Positions 43,537 to 55,346 of a DNA stretch of 64,000 bases are shown here, one piece after another. How positions within the stretch are numbered: the stretch's first letter is position 1; every line of letters begins with the position of its first letter. The DNA is from Paracentrotus lividus (lineage: Eukaryota; Echinodermata; Echinoidea; Camarodonta; Echinidae). The stretch lies in NCBI GenBank assembly GCA_940671915.1, contig CALNVZ010003426.1, forward strand, positions 3,261,427 through 3,325,426, written 5' to 3'. The position numbers and the translations under genes are program-made. A model generated the notes under the pieces. The model had not been told where the DNA came from, did not search any database, and worked only from the letters and a program-made list of their open reading frames with translations.

Positions 43537-44146
43537 CTAGGTCTCCATCTCGGGTGACTGTGGTCTACTATTGGGCTCCTCTTTGACATTTAACCCTTGA
43601 CCTACGGTACTTGATGCCCCTGAGTTACCACCGCCTTGCCAGGGCGTCGTCAGCGCCATCATGGACACGCCTTCCAACTGATGCGTTGCTATAGCAACCG
43701 GATCATCGACAGCTACAGGAGGGGATGGGGAGGGCGTTGTTGACGACGAAGCCATGTGAACGGACGACCTTTGGCCCATCGTCGACCTTTGACCTATCGG
43801 TGAACTTCGACAAGCTTCTTCCGGGTCAGGGTAGAGTCGGTGCTCAGTTGTGGATGGAGTTGATAGAGCGTAGACTCTGCCTTGTCCATGAGCAGACGGT
43901 GCCATCGATGAAGGCATCATGGACGATGACCGCATGGACGTCGATGGCAGTGCTGAAGGTACAGTCAATGGGGAAGAGGTGGAGATCGATGTGGAGATCG
44001 ATGTCGTCGAGGATAAGTAGTGGTGGGTCGGTGAAGCGGATGATGACGTTCCTGTGATGCACTCAGAATTTTCTGGATTGTCCTTGTTACGAGCAATCTT
44101 GGAGAAGCGCTGGCTGTTGGCAATGTCCTTAGGATCCTGAAGAAAC
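43537..44146 (-). CDS. ETV6: ETS gene, last coding exon
   Basis: 610 nt including the TAG stop at 43537-43539. RFLQDPKDIANSQRFSKIAR finishes the ETS domain and enters a Ser/Thr/Pro-rich tail that ends GLNVKEEPNSRPQSPEMET. VKEE is a sumoylation consensus with an SP downstream. Confidence 0.95.
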
Positions 44147-47100
44147 CTGAATGTGTACGATAGAGGAGGGTGGATCAAACAATGCACAATGAAACAATGC
44201 TTACAAATCTGAACTCTTGAAATAGACAATTGTTACCATTAGGGTTTAATTGATGAGCTTTGAATGTGGACTGATGCAATGGGATGACTGTCCATAATGA
44301 AATCATTCATTAAATTCATTTACCGTACTTATCTAATTGATTTATCTATAATTAAGTTCATATGTTGTCTACAATATCCCAGGCAAATCATATAAATAAA
44401 TAAATATCAATAAAGTTAAATACTACATTCCCTGCAAATATATTCATCTGTTTAACAAATTGCATGTATTTTTTGCAATTTGTTCTAGTAGGATACAAGT
44501 AAGTCATTGAAAAAGGATTAAAAAACTGAACACAAATAAGGAATAGTCAAGTTGACTTATAGGCCTATATAGATGCATACTAACCAACCAAGTCTCCTTG
44601 AAATTTCCATAATGAATGACAATTCCGTCACATGCGGCTTTTTATAAATGGGACTACATACCTATACGTGAGCTTCTGGCCCTGTTCCTTCTGTAGAATG
44701 CCCATCTTGTAGTAGTACCTCAGCGCTCTGGACAGCTTCTCATACGTCATGTTAGTCCTGTTCTTCTGTAGACCCCATAGATTTGCGATCTGGACTGGGT
44801 CTAGGATCCGAAAGACCCTCTCTCGTCTGTCCTCCCATTTGATGTAGGGCATGTAGGTCTTGTTCTTGAGGAGCTGGACTAGGAAGTCCCAGAGAAGTCG
44901 ACAATCTCCGCCTGGATCAAAAGAAAGATGAGAAATAAAATGGTTATGATGTTTGATAATTATTTTGCATAAACACCAGTTACAGCAATGAGCAATAATG
45001 ATCTTGCACATTAAAAAAAAAGGAGCTTATCATATTTTTAAATTCTTGGCAGAGATAACTGGAATAATTCATATTTCATATTACAAAACAAAAAGGGGAG
45101 ATATATATATACATGTACATTGTAGATACATGTAAATGTACATGTACCATTAGCTTGCCAATTAAATATTCATGAGAATATGCCTAACTGTTACAACAAA
45201 ATAATGTGAAACTGAGAATTACCATACACCACTGTAACTTCTCTATTTTCATCCAATGGTGATGAAATTTTCACTTTTGGCTACTTATTCAATTTCACTA
45301 TTTGATTTAACTTGTGAATTTCAGACTGATATTTTATCTAACGTTATCATCAGTCTAAATGGAGGGAGTTAACCAAGATATATTACCCGGGAAGGGAAAA
45401 TAAGGAGTTGTATGAAAAAGTAAATGAAATAAAATGAATGCTTTGCACTCCTCTTTATTGTGGTCTTATTTAATGCTGACTACGCTTTGTAGAAATGTAG
45501 AATGTAGAAATATTATCTTACAATATAGAAATATTATAGAAAAATTATGAAAATATAGGAAACATTATAGAAATACATGTATTATCAACATCACTTCCCA
45601 AAACAATTGCAACACTAGACCAGGAGCTGTATCACTAGAAACTATTTTAGAAGCACCTACAAGCCTCTTTATTTCCTTCCACTGGAAGGTAAACTAATTA
45701 TACCTTCATCCTATTTCTGGAAATTGTTATGAATTGTTTTCTGGGTATTCTACCCACAAATTTGGCAAATATAAATGGATATTTATTTTCCATCCAACCA
45801 AACAGGAAAGAGAAATTTATGTAAGTCCCTTCCTACCACAGATTTCTAAGGATGATAATGTGCTACGACGGAATACCTATCAAGATGAGGTTGTTAATAC
45901 TAACATTGGCTTGAATCCTAGGTTAGAAAAACCTAAGAAATTCCCATTGTGTTATGTTTACATGGGACAATTTATCTTAAAAAGTATACATAAATCATCC
46001 TTTGTATATATTTTTTTTTGGGGGGGGGATATCTGATTTGATTAGCAAGGTTAAAATTGCTGTTTATTTTCAACAAAAGTCATACATTTCATATCATGCT
46101 TAGATTTTTTTATTTTTTTTTTTTTATAAAAAACTATTTTTGTTGACCCCACCCTTTCTCTATCTGAGCCTCGTTGTAATATAATGATCATCATTAAAAA
46201 AATGTTTAGGAAATAACTTTTACATTATAATGCAGGTTTTTGTTTTTAGCTTGATTAAAAACTACAATGAAGAATACAATGTATTTTTCCTTTATTTATA
46301 TCTCTTTTAGTGTAGGGCCCCACTCACAAACTGTGCTTCTTAGGGGTCCTAGAAAACCTTTCATAATTATGTACATATTGTATTTTATAACCACCTGACC
46401 ATTGATTATCGTTTTGTACTCATGTGTCCGGTTTTTGAATAAATTAAACTTGAACTTGAAGACACTCGGCCCTCCTTTGATAAGACATACATACATGTAG
46501 CTATTATACTAAGGTTCAGTATAATACTTGAGTAGCTGCCTCTGTGAAAGGATATTGAAGAGATCATATGGTAAAGATTCCATATTGTTTGCAATTTTCA
46601 TTCTTAATAGTTTTCTCCCACAATTATTATTTTCTTGATAACGAGTGATAAATGATTGATTTCTATATTTTGCAAGCATATGCTAGCTGCATTACAAAAG
46701 GAAGACCATACTGATTTCCGGGAAAACCGTCTGGTGTAATCGACCACATAGGTTGCTAAACAGTCTGTTCATTCAGACTCTTTGAATACTAATACGATGC
46801 CAAGAATGTTTGCCTGGAAGTCACAACTGACTACCACAATGCCTAACAGAATCTCTCGCTCTGCTGATTTCAATTGAGACTCGGTCACTAAATGTTTCAT
46901 ACACCAAAATTCAACATAGCATGCACTGTCGCCCCAGATTCCCTACCGTACATGTATATGAAGAGCTGGGTGGCAAAAGGAATTAGATCTCCATTTCAGT
47001 CCATTCCGCAAAAATCAAATGTTTGTTGTTTTCCCCATAGAGCAATACTGTTATATTTACACAGATTTTTCAGAGTCATTTTCCCCACATTTTGATGGGA

Positions 47101-50100
47101 ATTTCAACATTTGTTTGTTATCATCTATAGAACTACTAAAACTCAACACATCAAGACAAAAGAAAAAAAAAAACTTGAATTCAATTTTTTTTTTAATGGA
47201 TCTAACTCTTTTTACAAATGAGCTCTTCATATGCAGAAAAGACTATACATAAATGCAAAGCCACATTTTACGAGCAGGTTTGATGCACTGCGGTTTATCA
47301 CTTTCTGGCTTTAATTAAACAGGATGTTATGCACTTCTGTTCAATGTTTTTCAGCTCGTGACTTTCCCCCGTTTTGTTTTACATCCTTTATTAAATGTAA
47401 TTGAAGGATATGAAAACATTTGGAAGTGTCAGAAGCACAAGGAAATATAGTGCAATCCTGTTGATCAGTTGAACTGAGATAACTTGTACTTTAGAACTTG
47501 CTTAGTAATACGCCATGTTGAAATTTGGGTAGGGGTCAGCAAAAGAAAGTTTAATGCAAAAAACCTGTACATATGCATTCCTATTATGCGAGAAACCTGT
47601 ATTAACTAATGAGAACCATGAAAGGCTAACAATTCTATTGTGGTAGGTTTTTTCATGTATTTTTATCTTTTGACAGGGGGTAGGGTATGTGGTATTACCA
47701 GCACTGCAGATGGACATTAACAAAGGTGCGTTTAACATGCCTGTTCATACAACTCCATTTTTATCTGTTATATGATCATTTTCTTTTTTCTCTACTATCA
47801 ACCATTTGTCACATAACCACAAGAGTACGTGCGTGGGTCTAATTATTTACAAGGGCAATTTGTCTATTTTTAGGGAAACTGGGGATTTTGCCAACTTACA
47901 CCCCATTCCCATTCACATTATAAGAGTGCTCTTAAAATCATGAATGAAAAAAAAAAACACACATTGAGGCTAAGAATCCGACTAAAAATGAAGATAGTGT
48001 GCAATGCAAGACTGTATCAAGGAGATGGAAATATGTAAGGACTTGTTGAACTTTATTTGAGAAGACAAGTGGGTCTGGAGTTGTTCTTAAACCCAGAATA
48101 GAGAGGAACATTGCTTATCACAATATACAGGATTAGCCAGATGGTCTTACTGCCATAGAAACACAAAGTCCTCTTTCTTACCATATTTTTTTTTAAAGTA
48201 CAGCGTGAGAATCCTAACGACCCAAGACTCTGGATTGTTCTTCTAGACCGCTCTTGTATTTGTGAGAAGAGGACGCTTATTAGGTTATGAAATGATACTA
48301 CAATTTACATGTATCACTCATGGAATAGGAAAGAAGTTTGTATGACGTCAAACAAGAGAGGAAATAGATTAAATGGTGGGCGCCACTGTTCAAAGGGGAG
48401 GAGAGGCCATAGGGTCATCATGATTCAACTATACTAGTAAGCTTTGGTAATTGCCCCAAAAATGGAAATTTCCAGATTAAAAAAACAAATGTTACTTTTA
48501 ATGTTCAAGATCACTACATGTACATATAGCTGATGAAATAAACAAAAAGATAAATGCCCTAAACTACTAGTATATTGTTATTAAAGGGAGACCGAACTAA
48601 CCAACACTCTCAATGACTGTGTGTAATAAATAACTAGTCTTGAAATATACTTTTTGAGATAACTACACAACACAGTGTATAAATTAACCTATAATTTGAT
48701 TTGTATTGGGAGAATAAAATGTTTCGTGGGGGAAGGTATTTGTTTTGCTATTTGGTAACATAGTTATTGCGATGTGAATTTTTAAAGTAGTGAAATAGTG
48801 TGTTATCGTTCAAATGGACCTCTATTATAAGACTAAATTGATCAGGATCTTGCATTGTGGGTTAGGAATCAGGGCAGAATTGAGTAGTTGGGGACTTGAG
48901 GTGGTGCTATACAAAGCTGTTGATACGTATTGGTTTAACACCTCGAGCCAATGTGGTATTCATACACATTAGACGAGATAACTTCCTTAGTTTCTTTGTG
49001 CTGTTGGCTCCATTGTTTAGAGCATCTGCCTCAGGATTGGAGGTCGTGGGTTCAAACCCCGGCCGAGTCATAACAAAAATAAAACCGTCTGTCTTCTAGT
49101 CTGATGCTCAGGATTCTAGAATGGAGAAAGGGACATACATGTATTACCTGTACCCAGTAACATAAATATTCATAAGCAATTGTAAATTTGCAACAACCAT
49201 TCTGATTGGTTCACAAGGAGACTTTTACGCAAGAAGTCAATGCAACAAGCATCCTGATTGGCTACTATCGATTTGCAATCAACCATAACTCTTTATGTTA
49301 CAGGGCACAGGTTAATCATAAATGCTTTTGTGGCTCTAACAAGCAGACACAATTATTTTATTACCTGCTGCTTTGCGAGTCTCGAAGCCCTCTTCATCCA
49401 TAAGAAACACATCATCCAAATCCATGCTCTGTCTTCTAGGCATGGATGAGATACTGACTGGATGCGGAGGGTTGTGACCTAGGCCATCTCGTATACCTGG
49501 ATGAGTAGAGGCAAAATGAATAAAAATGTACAAGTGGTTATTTTATGCGATGATTTTATTTTCATGAATTTCTCGATTCTGTCTTAGTGAAAATATCCAC
49601 TTCAATATAAGGCTAATTATAGTATGAAAACATCACAAAAATTGTGAAATTATCCACTAAAAAATTTCCCCACCAGTCCAAAATTGCAAAAAAATATTGG
49701 TATATATATGGTATATTACATTTACCTTTTTCAGAGGAGGTCATTTTTATCCATAGGTAAAGCTTCAGACATGCTTGTATACATATCGTTCTGCCTATAA
49801 AAAAGTAATTTCTGGAAACATATAGCATATCCATTGTAGAAGATCATGGGCATATTCATTTCAATTTATTTTGGACATGTTTTCATGCATACAGGGAAGT
49901 GTGTGGAAAAATACCCTGCTTCCCCTCTCTCCCTATCACCAACTGTCTATCCTATAATATGAATGTTAAAGACGGGGAATCTTCATCTTCCATGGGTAAT
50001 TTGACACCATGGATGTTTACCCAGTAACAGGTGTCATCCCTCACCTGACCACTGCAAGACCTTAGTAATGCCTTGTTTATTCCACCCATCCCTCCATCTG

Positions 50101-53100
50101 GTAAAGTCATTAAATCTCAGTTTCCCTGGCCGATCATGCCCGAAACTCTTCGGGGTGGGACAGATTGTTTTGCTGTGGTCCAGAAATTTAGCTTCAAGGT
50201 GGTTATTTCAAGTGCTTTTCAACAAATCTGGGATCAGCAAATTTTGATCCACTCCCCATGAAAGCTGAAGATTCCCCGTCTTTAATATGAGTGAAGGCTA
50301 GTCTTACCTTCAGCACCACCTGTGCTATTCCTTCTCTGCTGTAACCTAGACAGTATGGCTGACCCTGCTGCTAGACTAGGTACCGTACAAGGCACCGGGA
50401 TTGCTGGTACACTGCTATGGTTATACAGTCCACCCATACCGATCATTGCACCCGTGCTATGGCGCTCAACCCCGTACGATGTGGTTCTACCAGCTGCAAG
50501 TCCGTCGTCTGAGCTTAGTCGGCGGCGCCCTACATGTAAGAGACGGGGGTGGTGTTGCGGATGCTGGCTTTCATGTGATCGATGATTAAGCACTTCCATC
50601 CGCTCGGCGGTGTTGGCGCGGTGCCGGAGCTCTATATGCCCCGTGTTGACTTGCGAGAACACCGAAGCAGCTCCTCCCTGCTGCCCATAATCCATGCGGA
50701 TACGCTTCGTCGGCGACGGCGGCACAGGGGTCGAATCCATCGTCGAATCGCCGAGATTATCGCGGAGGTTCTTGGCGCCAAGAAGCCTCATCTGCTGTTT
50801 GTCAAACATCTGCTGGGGTGAGTTACGAGTGGAGGATGTGAGTGTGATCATAGGAGGAGCGTTCTGACGTCGATAGTGGGTGACGGTAGATTGGTTGTTG
50901 GTAGCGGCTTGTCTCAGGTCTTCTGCCGTGTCGGGGGAACTGTGGCCAGAGTCACTGCACGGTGTGTTGGACTTCTCTGAAGAGTGAGAATAATAAAAAA
51001 CACCAAAAGATGTATTATAATGTTGGCTTCTTGAATACATCTAATGTTCATATTTACCTAAGTACTTCAATACAAGCTGTCCTGAGCAAGGCTAAAGATT
51101 TCTTTCAAGAAACAATTTCATACCTGTGCTTCTTTACATTATTCAGGTGAAGTGAATATGACAAACAGAAATTAATATCTTGGTTGAAGGACGTCAAAGG
51201 ATTTCTAAAATTACAAAGGAAATACAAGAACAACAGTTGGATGTACAAATCACCTTTCCATGACCAGAAAAAGTGTTCAATTATTTTACCCTAGTTTTTA
51301 AATGAGCCCTATAATAAGGTGCTAACAAAGTTGTCCTAGAACCACGGGTTCCCCATGTGCACATTAACTTATTTGGAGGTGTTAGCACATTTCAATGCAG
51401 TGGTACAACAGAAATATAGAACCATATAGACAACATGGGTAGAGTTGAATTCAGTTTCAGATTCTAATTCCCCTAGGAAACAATGTTTAAATTATGAAAA
51501 CAGAACAATGAGAATGATGAGAGAAAGGACTCAAGAAGAAGAAGATATAGACTCTGTCAGTCATCATTATCATCATTGATACTTAAAGAGAGATACGTAG
51601 AGATAAACTGACATATATACCTGGCTGTGCAGAGAGATCCATGGGAAGCCTAGGACTGGAGTTTGAAGGAGGTATTGTGAGGTTGCCTTGGTAACCAATC
51701 GGTTCCCGTGGTGATCCAGGAACATGCTGATGCTCTGATACTCCACCTAATACAATATTCAAAAAATAAGTTTTCTGATTAGTGAATTTTAGGATGGTAC
51801 ACACTGACACCAGGAAAAGAGTAACAAACATGTAGTTCTTATTGTTAAATTTTACAATATGCAGAGCTACCAACCTTACCAAAGTAAGAGACAGAATTTC
51901 AAAAGCTGAATATCGGTAATTTTATGTAAAAATCAGTATTTTCAAATACCATACACATAAATTTGGCCAAATCTCTATTTTGTATGAAACCATCAGTATT
52001 CACAGTTTTTAGTACTAAGTACAGAAAACGAGAGCTAAATGTACTTGTCAGTTCTGAATATACCGTCTCCTTCTGAAATAAACCAGAAATATAAAAACAA
52101 AGTACCTTTCTTTATCAACAGCCATGCAATGAAAGTGCATACATTGTACATGTATCTTCATTAAAGTATCCATTTTTATCACTACTCCTCTTATTCCCAT
52201 ACCACGGCGCTGATTCACAAAGAGTTATGCATGGCTTAAAGGGGAAGTTCACCCTGGAATTTTATTGGTCTTAAAAAATGAAGAAAAATAATAGAAAAAA
52301 TATCAGTGAAAGTTTGAAGAAAATCGACCAAAAAATAGCGAAGTTATGAATATGTAAAGTTTTGATTCTGTGACGTCACGTGCGAGCAGCTCTCCCATTG
52401 GTTGTGTATGTAAATTCCATAAATTTGTCTTTTTGTCATGGTTCTTGATACAGGAATGGGTCAATTTGATATAGTCAGGTATATGAACATATGTTTGAGG
52501 GTATATTGACCGCACAGGTGACTTAATTATTTTCTTCTGAAAAAAAAAGACATTTTATGGAATTTACACTACATAACACATAGGAGATCTGCTCGCATGT
52601 GACGTCACAGAATCAAAACTTTAAATATTCATAACTTCATCATATTTTGGTCTATTTTCCCCAAACCTTCACTCATATTTTTCTTTTATTTTTCTGCATT
52701 TTTTAAGACCAATAAAATTCCAGGTTGAACTTCATCTTTAAAGCTGAGCTTGAATTCCAAGCACAATCTCAGTGATAGACTTCTCAATGGCACACATCCT
52801 CTGAGCATGAATTGACCAATGAAGTGATGCATAATACACGCAACTAGGAATTTAAGTGCGACTATGAGGAACTCTTCGTGAAACAATGCCTGAACTCAAT
52901 TTTAACATCTTATTTTTATACTCACTATTTCTCCCACTGTTGTAAGAATGAGCTTCAGGTGATCTTCTTTGCTCTGATAAATTGGGATGATAAAATCTAC
53001 ATTCTGCACAAAAGAAGAAAATGAATCATAAGTAGAAGTGGTTAAAAAAAAAATAGCCAATTAGCTAATTTAGCAAAATTAGCCAATCAGATGCCTAGCA

Positions 53101-55168
53101 TTTTTTATATATATATTTTTTATATCAAAAACTAGTAAGCCATTGTAAGGTTTTTATTAAAGTTTCCTATGAAATAGTACTTGTAATCATACTTCCATAT
53201 CTAATGAAATCTTTAAAGTGTTTTCATCATACTCGACCTGTTTATTGGATTGCTTTAATGTTCCCTCTTCAAAATCTTGTTTTTCTCATCAAGCCAGAAC
53301 GAGCATTTATAATAAACAAATGACATCAAAACCCCTGGTCACACCAGGGACATAGACTCCAATCCATACAGACAAACAAGTTTACATGACTGTGAATGGC
53401 AGTTAAGTAGTCAATTTAGAGTACATGTAGGTCTTGTAGGTGTAACCTGGGCATAACATGTACCATGTACTTCCTTGTGTGTGACATTCAATAGCAAGGA
53501 AATTAATGATCCCTGCCATACAACTTATCCAACCAAGAATCCAACTGATACAAGTAAACCTACATTTGGACTTACAATAGCTATGTTTTTTCTTGTGCTT
53601 TTTTCCTTAAAATGGAAACAGGTGTACACAAGCATTGGGAAGGTTGTTCCCAACAAATTAACCATACGTTTGGACAATAGCGATGCTATTGTTTTTTTTC
53701 TTCATTGAAACCAAAATGGGTATAAGCATTGGGAAATTTGTTCCCACAAGAAGTACAATTAATTGTTGTCTGAGTGGACAGCCCTTTCACCTGTTGCCTA
53801 AAGAAACTGAGTGGTGTGGTGTGGGGATGATACAAATAAATAGTCAACAAAATTCCCTTTGATATGTTGTACTGTCGAATTGGGCTCATCTGTGGGGAAT
53901 TTTTTGCAGTATTTTAACGACAGCGTATGTATGAAACAGAGACCTATTTGCAAATAGCTGCATAACAATTGAGTAATGGTTAGCATTAGAGTTTAAGGAT
54001 GGGTATAATGTTGGGTGCTGGGTTCAAGTTAAGAGCTTGATTAGTGTGATATTGCTTTTGTACCTAGCACTGAAGTGGGTTAGATCCATCTTAGGTTGTA
54101 ATATGAATATTCCTGATGTGTGTTGACCATTACACAGTGCGAAGTTCTGAACTAACCTCTCCAAGTTATATGAAATGGGTTGGTCACACAACCCTTGCAC
54201 ATGCCAAGTCACGAGACTGAATCAAATGAAATTAAAACAAATTCACTTTTTAGGCCCTGCTTTACCTTTGCGAAACAACTTCTGAAGCAGCTCGTACAGG
54301 ATATCGCCACAGTCGGGAGCCCGGTCACAGAATGACTGTTTGGGCATGAGACAGAGGGCTTTTCCATTCATGGTGAACTTCTCAGCATTGACATTGTCCA
54401 GAGCAAATTCTTCTTGGCACCACTTCAACCAGTTCAGGACCTCCTCCCTAGACCACTTTACCGGGTCCTGGTCTAATGAAAGAATGAACAGAGCATAGTC
54501 TTATTAAAGATGGACATTAAGAAATGATGCTATATGAGTTCAGTACTAAATGGGACCCACTCTACAGGTTCCAGGGCTGTACTTTTTCACCAAGTCTTTC
54601 AAAAGTTACGAATGACCTTATGGACGACTGGTGATCACTTCTTGCCCTAAATTATAAAGCATGTGATAAGCGTAGCACCCTACAATAATAATAATAATAA
54701 TAATAATACCGTTTTATTTACCCAGGGTAGCCACTTCAGTTCTGACAACTGTTCTCCCAGCGGACCCTGCATGATGTTCTAGTCGTTCCACTCATTCGTA
54801 ACTTTCAGAACGACTTGATAAACCCCACCCTGAACTAGTAAAGTAGGCTCTAAGTCCAGGAAAAAAAAAATGTTTAGTTTGTTTGATCTGATTTAATAAA
54901 GGATAAACATCCCACAATCTATATAAAATATGTAATGTACACATGATCAACATTTCCCAATCATTTTCAGCAATTGAACTTTGATACATTAAATATGGTT
55001 TGAGACAATGAGTGGTTGCTTACTAGTGGGCATAGGAGAGGTAGTCTGTAGCACCATGGTATCACTGGACTTCTCTCCTCCGCCCGATGACTGGTGATGA
55101 TGATGATCTTTATTCTGCATCATTGGAGGTGGTGAGTGATGGTGCTGCCTGGCTGATGCTGGATCCAT
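43537..55168 (-). CDS. ETV6: ETS transcription factor of the TEL/ETV6/Yan class, 8 coding exons, 738 aa
   Basis: Exons 55024-55168, 54266-54472, 52926-53003, 51621-51746, 50308-50976, 49365-49496, 44662-44911 and 43537-44146 join in phase. A pointed/SAM domain (about 49-117; WSREEVLNWLKWCQEEFAL and then EMNGKAL-type FTMNGKALCLM) matches TEL closely. An ETS domain (about 454-540; DCRLLWDFL, then RTNMTYEKLSRALRYYYKMG) carries the DNA-recognition helix with both arginines. Known relatives are nuclear repressors that polymerise through the pointed domain and are inactivated by MAPK. PMDLS at 178-182 is a CtBP-type motif; several SP/TP sites lie in the linker and tail; VKEEP near the end fits a SUMO site. 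The length exceeds vertebrate ETV6 (about 450 aa) because of a long linker and a Ser-rich C-terminal tail. An in-frame TGA 24 nt before ATG supports the start. Confidence 0.95.
44662..44911 (-). CDS. ETV6: ETS gene, coding exon 7 (ETS domain)
   Basis: 250 nt carrying GDCRLLWDFLVQLLKNKTYM to QKEQGQKLTY. It contains winged-helix elements and the RALRYYYK recognition helix. The acceptor is atccag and the donor ATAG|GTATGT. Reading through the donor would add about 11 residues and a stop, so intron retention would give a protein without the tail. Confidence 0.97.
44912..48714 (-). other. ETS gene intron 6, left part
   Basis: AT-rich intron with no exon-like sequence. It contains TA-rich ACATGTACAT words near 45105-45150 and a T-run/G-run junction near 46011-46029. 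Confidence 0.6.
46310..46460 (+). mobile_element. Possible 3' end of a LINE-type retroelement
   Basis: The sequence GTAGGGCCCC... to TTTTTGAATAAATTAAACTT ends with ACTTGAACTTGAA, a style of 3' terminus seen in CR1-like elements. No reverse transcriptase frame is present upstream. Confidence 0.3.
48715..48935 (+). repeat. Dispersed direct repeat, copy 2
   Basis: Relative of 36155-36410 in the same orientation. It sits in ETS gene intron 6. Confidence 0.6.
49000..49075 (+). mobile_element. tRNA-like head of a SINE
   Basis: TTGGCTCCATTGTTTAGAGC (A-box region) is followed by GGTCGTGGGTTCAAACCCC (B box) and GGCCGAGTCATA. It resembles the tRNA-like head of the SINE at 41372-41608. Probably a SINE fragment and not a functional tRNA, since the acceptor stem does not pair well. 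Confidence 0.6.
49365..49496 (-). CDS. ETV6: ETS gene, coding exon 6
   Basis: 132 nt: GIRDGLGHNPPHPVSISSMP, then RRQSMDLDDVFLMDEEGFET and RKAA. An acidic segment sits just before the ETS domain. The acceptor is atccag and the donor GCAG|GTAATA. Confidence 0.9.
49970..50281. mobile_element. 312-bp TTAA-flanked MITE beside an ETS-gene splice donor
   Basis: TTAA at 49966-49969 and 50282-50285. The ends AGACGGGGAATCTTCA and TGAAGATTCCCCGTCT are perfect inverted repeats. The right TTAA lies about 20 bp inside the intron from the exon 5 donor. Confidence 0.85.
50308..50976 (-). CDS. ETV6: ETS gene, coding exon 5 (long linker)
   Basis: 669 nt, a low-complexity polar linker starting EKSNTPCSDSGHSSPDTAED and containing MDSTPVPPSPTKRIRMDYG, a cluster of proline-directed sites next to a basic patch. 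The acceptor is cttcag and the donor GAAG|GTAAGA. GC content is higher than in the flanking introns. Confidence 0.93.
51621..51746 (-). CDS. ETV6: ETS gene, coding exon 4 (CtBP-type motif)
   Basis: 126 nt: SGVSEHQHVPGSPREPIGYQ, then GNLTIPPSNSSPRLPMDLSA and QP. PMDLS fits the PxDLS consensus for the CtBP corepressor. The acceptor is tattag and the donor CCAG|GTATAT. Confidence 0.92.
52240..52737. mobile_element. 498-bp TTAA-flanked foldback element in ETS gene intron 3
   Basis: TTAA at 52236-52239 and 52738-52741. The ends are AGGGGAAGTTCACCCTGGAA and the complement of a slightly changed copy. Both arms carry TGTGACGTCAC and ATTCATAACTTC. Kolobok-like by target and ends. A truncated relative lies at 915-1398. 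Confidence 0.85.
52926..53003 (-). CDS. ETV6: ETS gene, coding exon 3
   Basis: 78 nt, short linker exon: ECRFYHPNLSEQRRSPEAHS and then YNSGRN. It is accepted because both splice sites are good (gtgcag; AATA|GTGAGT) and the phase matches both neighbours. RRSP is a possible proline-directed phosphosite. Confidence 0.85.
53626..53752. repeat. Short direct repeat pair
   Basis: AAGCATTGGGAAGGTTGTTC near 53630 and AAGCATTGGGAAATTTGTTC near 53724. Intronic in the ETS gene. Confidence 0.6.
54266..54472 (-). CDS. ETV6: ETS gene, coding exon 2 (pointed domain)
   Basis: 207 nt from acceptor cattag to donor AAAG|GTAAAG. It encodes almost the whole SAM-type pointed domain, ending CGDILYELLQKLFRK, which corresponds to the TEL SGDVLYELLQ helix used in polymer contacts. 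Confidence 0.96.
54684..54780 (-). mobile_element. 3' fragment of the same SINE family
   Basis: On the minus strand it reads TCCGCTGGGAGAACAGTTGT, then AACTGAAGTGGCTACCCTGG and a tail of (ATT)n. It matches the body of the SINE at 41372-41608 but lacks the head. Confidence 0.75.
55024..55168 (-). CDS. ETV6: ETS gene, coding exon 1
   Basis: 145 nt encoding MDPASARQHHHSPPPMMQNK, then a His-rich stretch and ending TTSPMPT plus one base. The donor is ACTA|GTAAGC. 55169-55346 of the same exon is 5' UTR after the acceptor gttgcag. Confidence 0.88.
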
Positions 55169-55346
55169 AGGGCTTTGAAATATTTGGTGTCAGGAGTGGG
55201 ATGGTGTCAGGAGTGGGATCGACACAAACCCCTGGGCAGTCCAGAGGGGGTGGGATGGGTTGAAAGACTCGTAAGATGCAGTCAGGAGGTTCCCTTGTAC
55301 TAAGACATCATTCTCATCTTCAAGGGTAGAGGGAATTTGTCAAAAT
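55169..55346 (-). other. 5' UTR of the ETS gene with a 5-codon uORF
   Basis: The acceptor ttgtcgttgcag precedes it. It contains ATGAGAATGATGTCTTAG, an upstream frame of five codons, a tandem GTGTCAGGAGTGGGAT duplication (plus strand), and an in-frame stop just before the coding start. Confidence 0.6.

Noticed and set aside
43725..44057. 110-aa plus-strand frame
   Set aside because: Antisense shadow of the Ser-rich last exon of the ETS gene.
45734..46036. 100-aa frame upstream of the LINE-like tail
   Set aside because: Checked for reverse transcriptase motifs; none seen.
49000..49075. Functional tRNA gene
   Set aside because: A and B boxes are present, but the acceptor stem does not pair and the sequence matches a SINE head.
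50322..50821. Several plus-strand frames of 60-90 aa
   Set aside because: Antisense shadows of the ETS gene linker exon.
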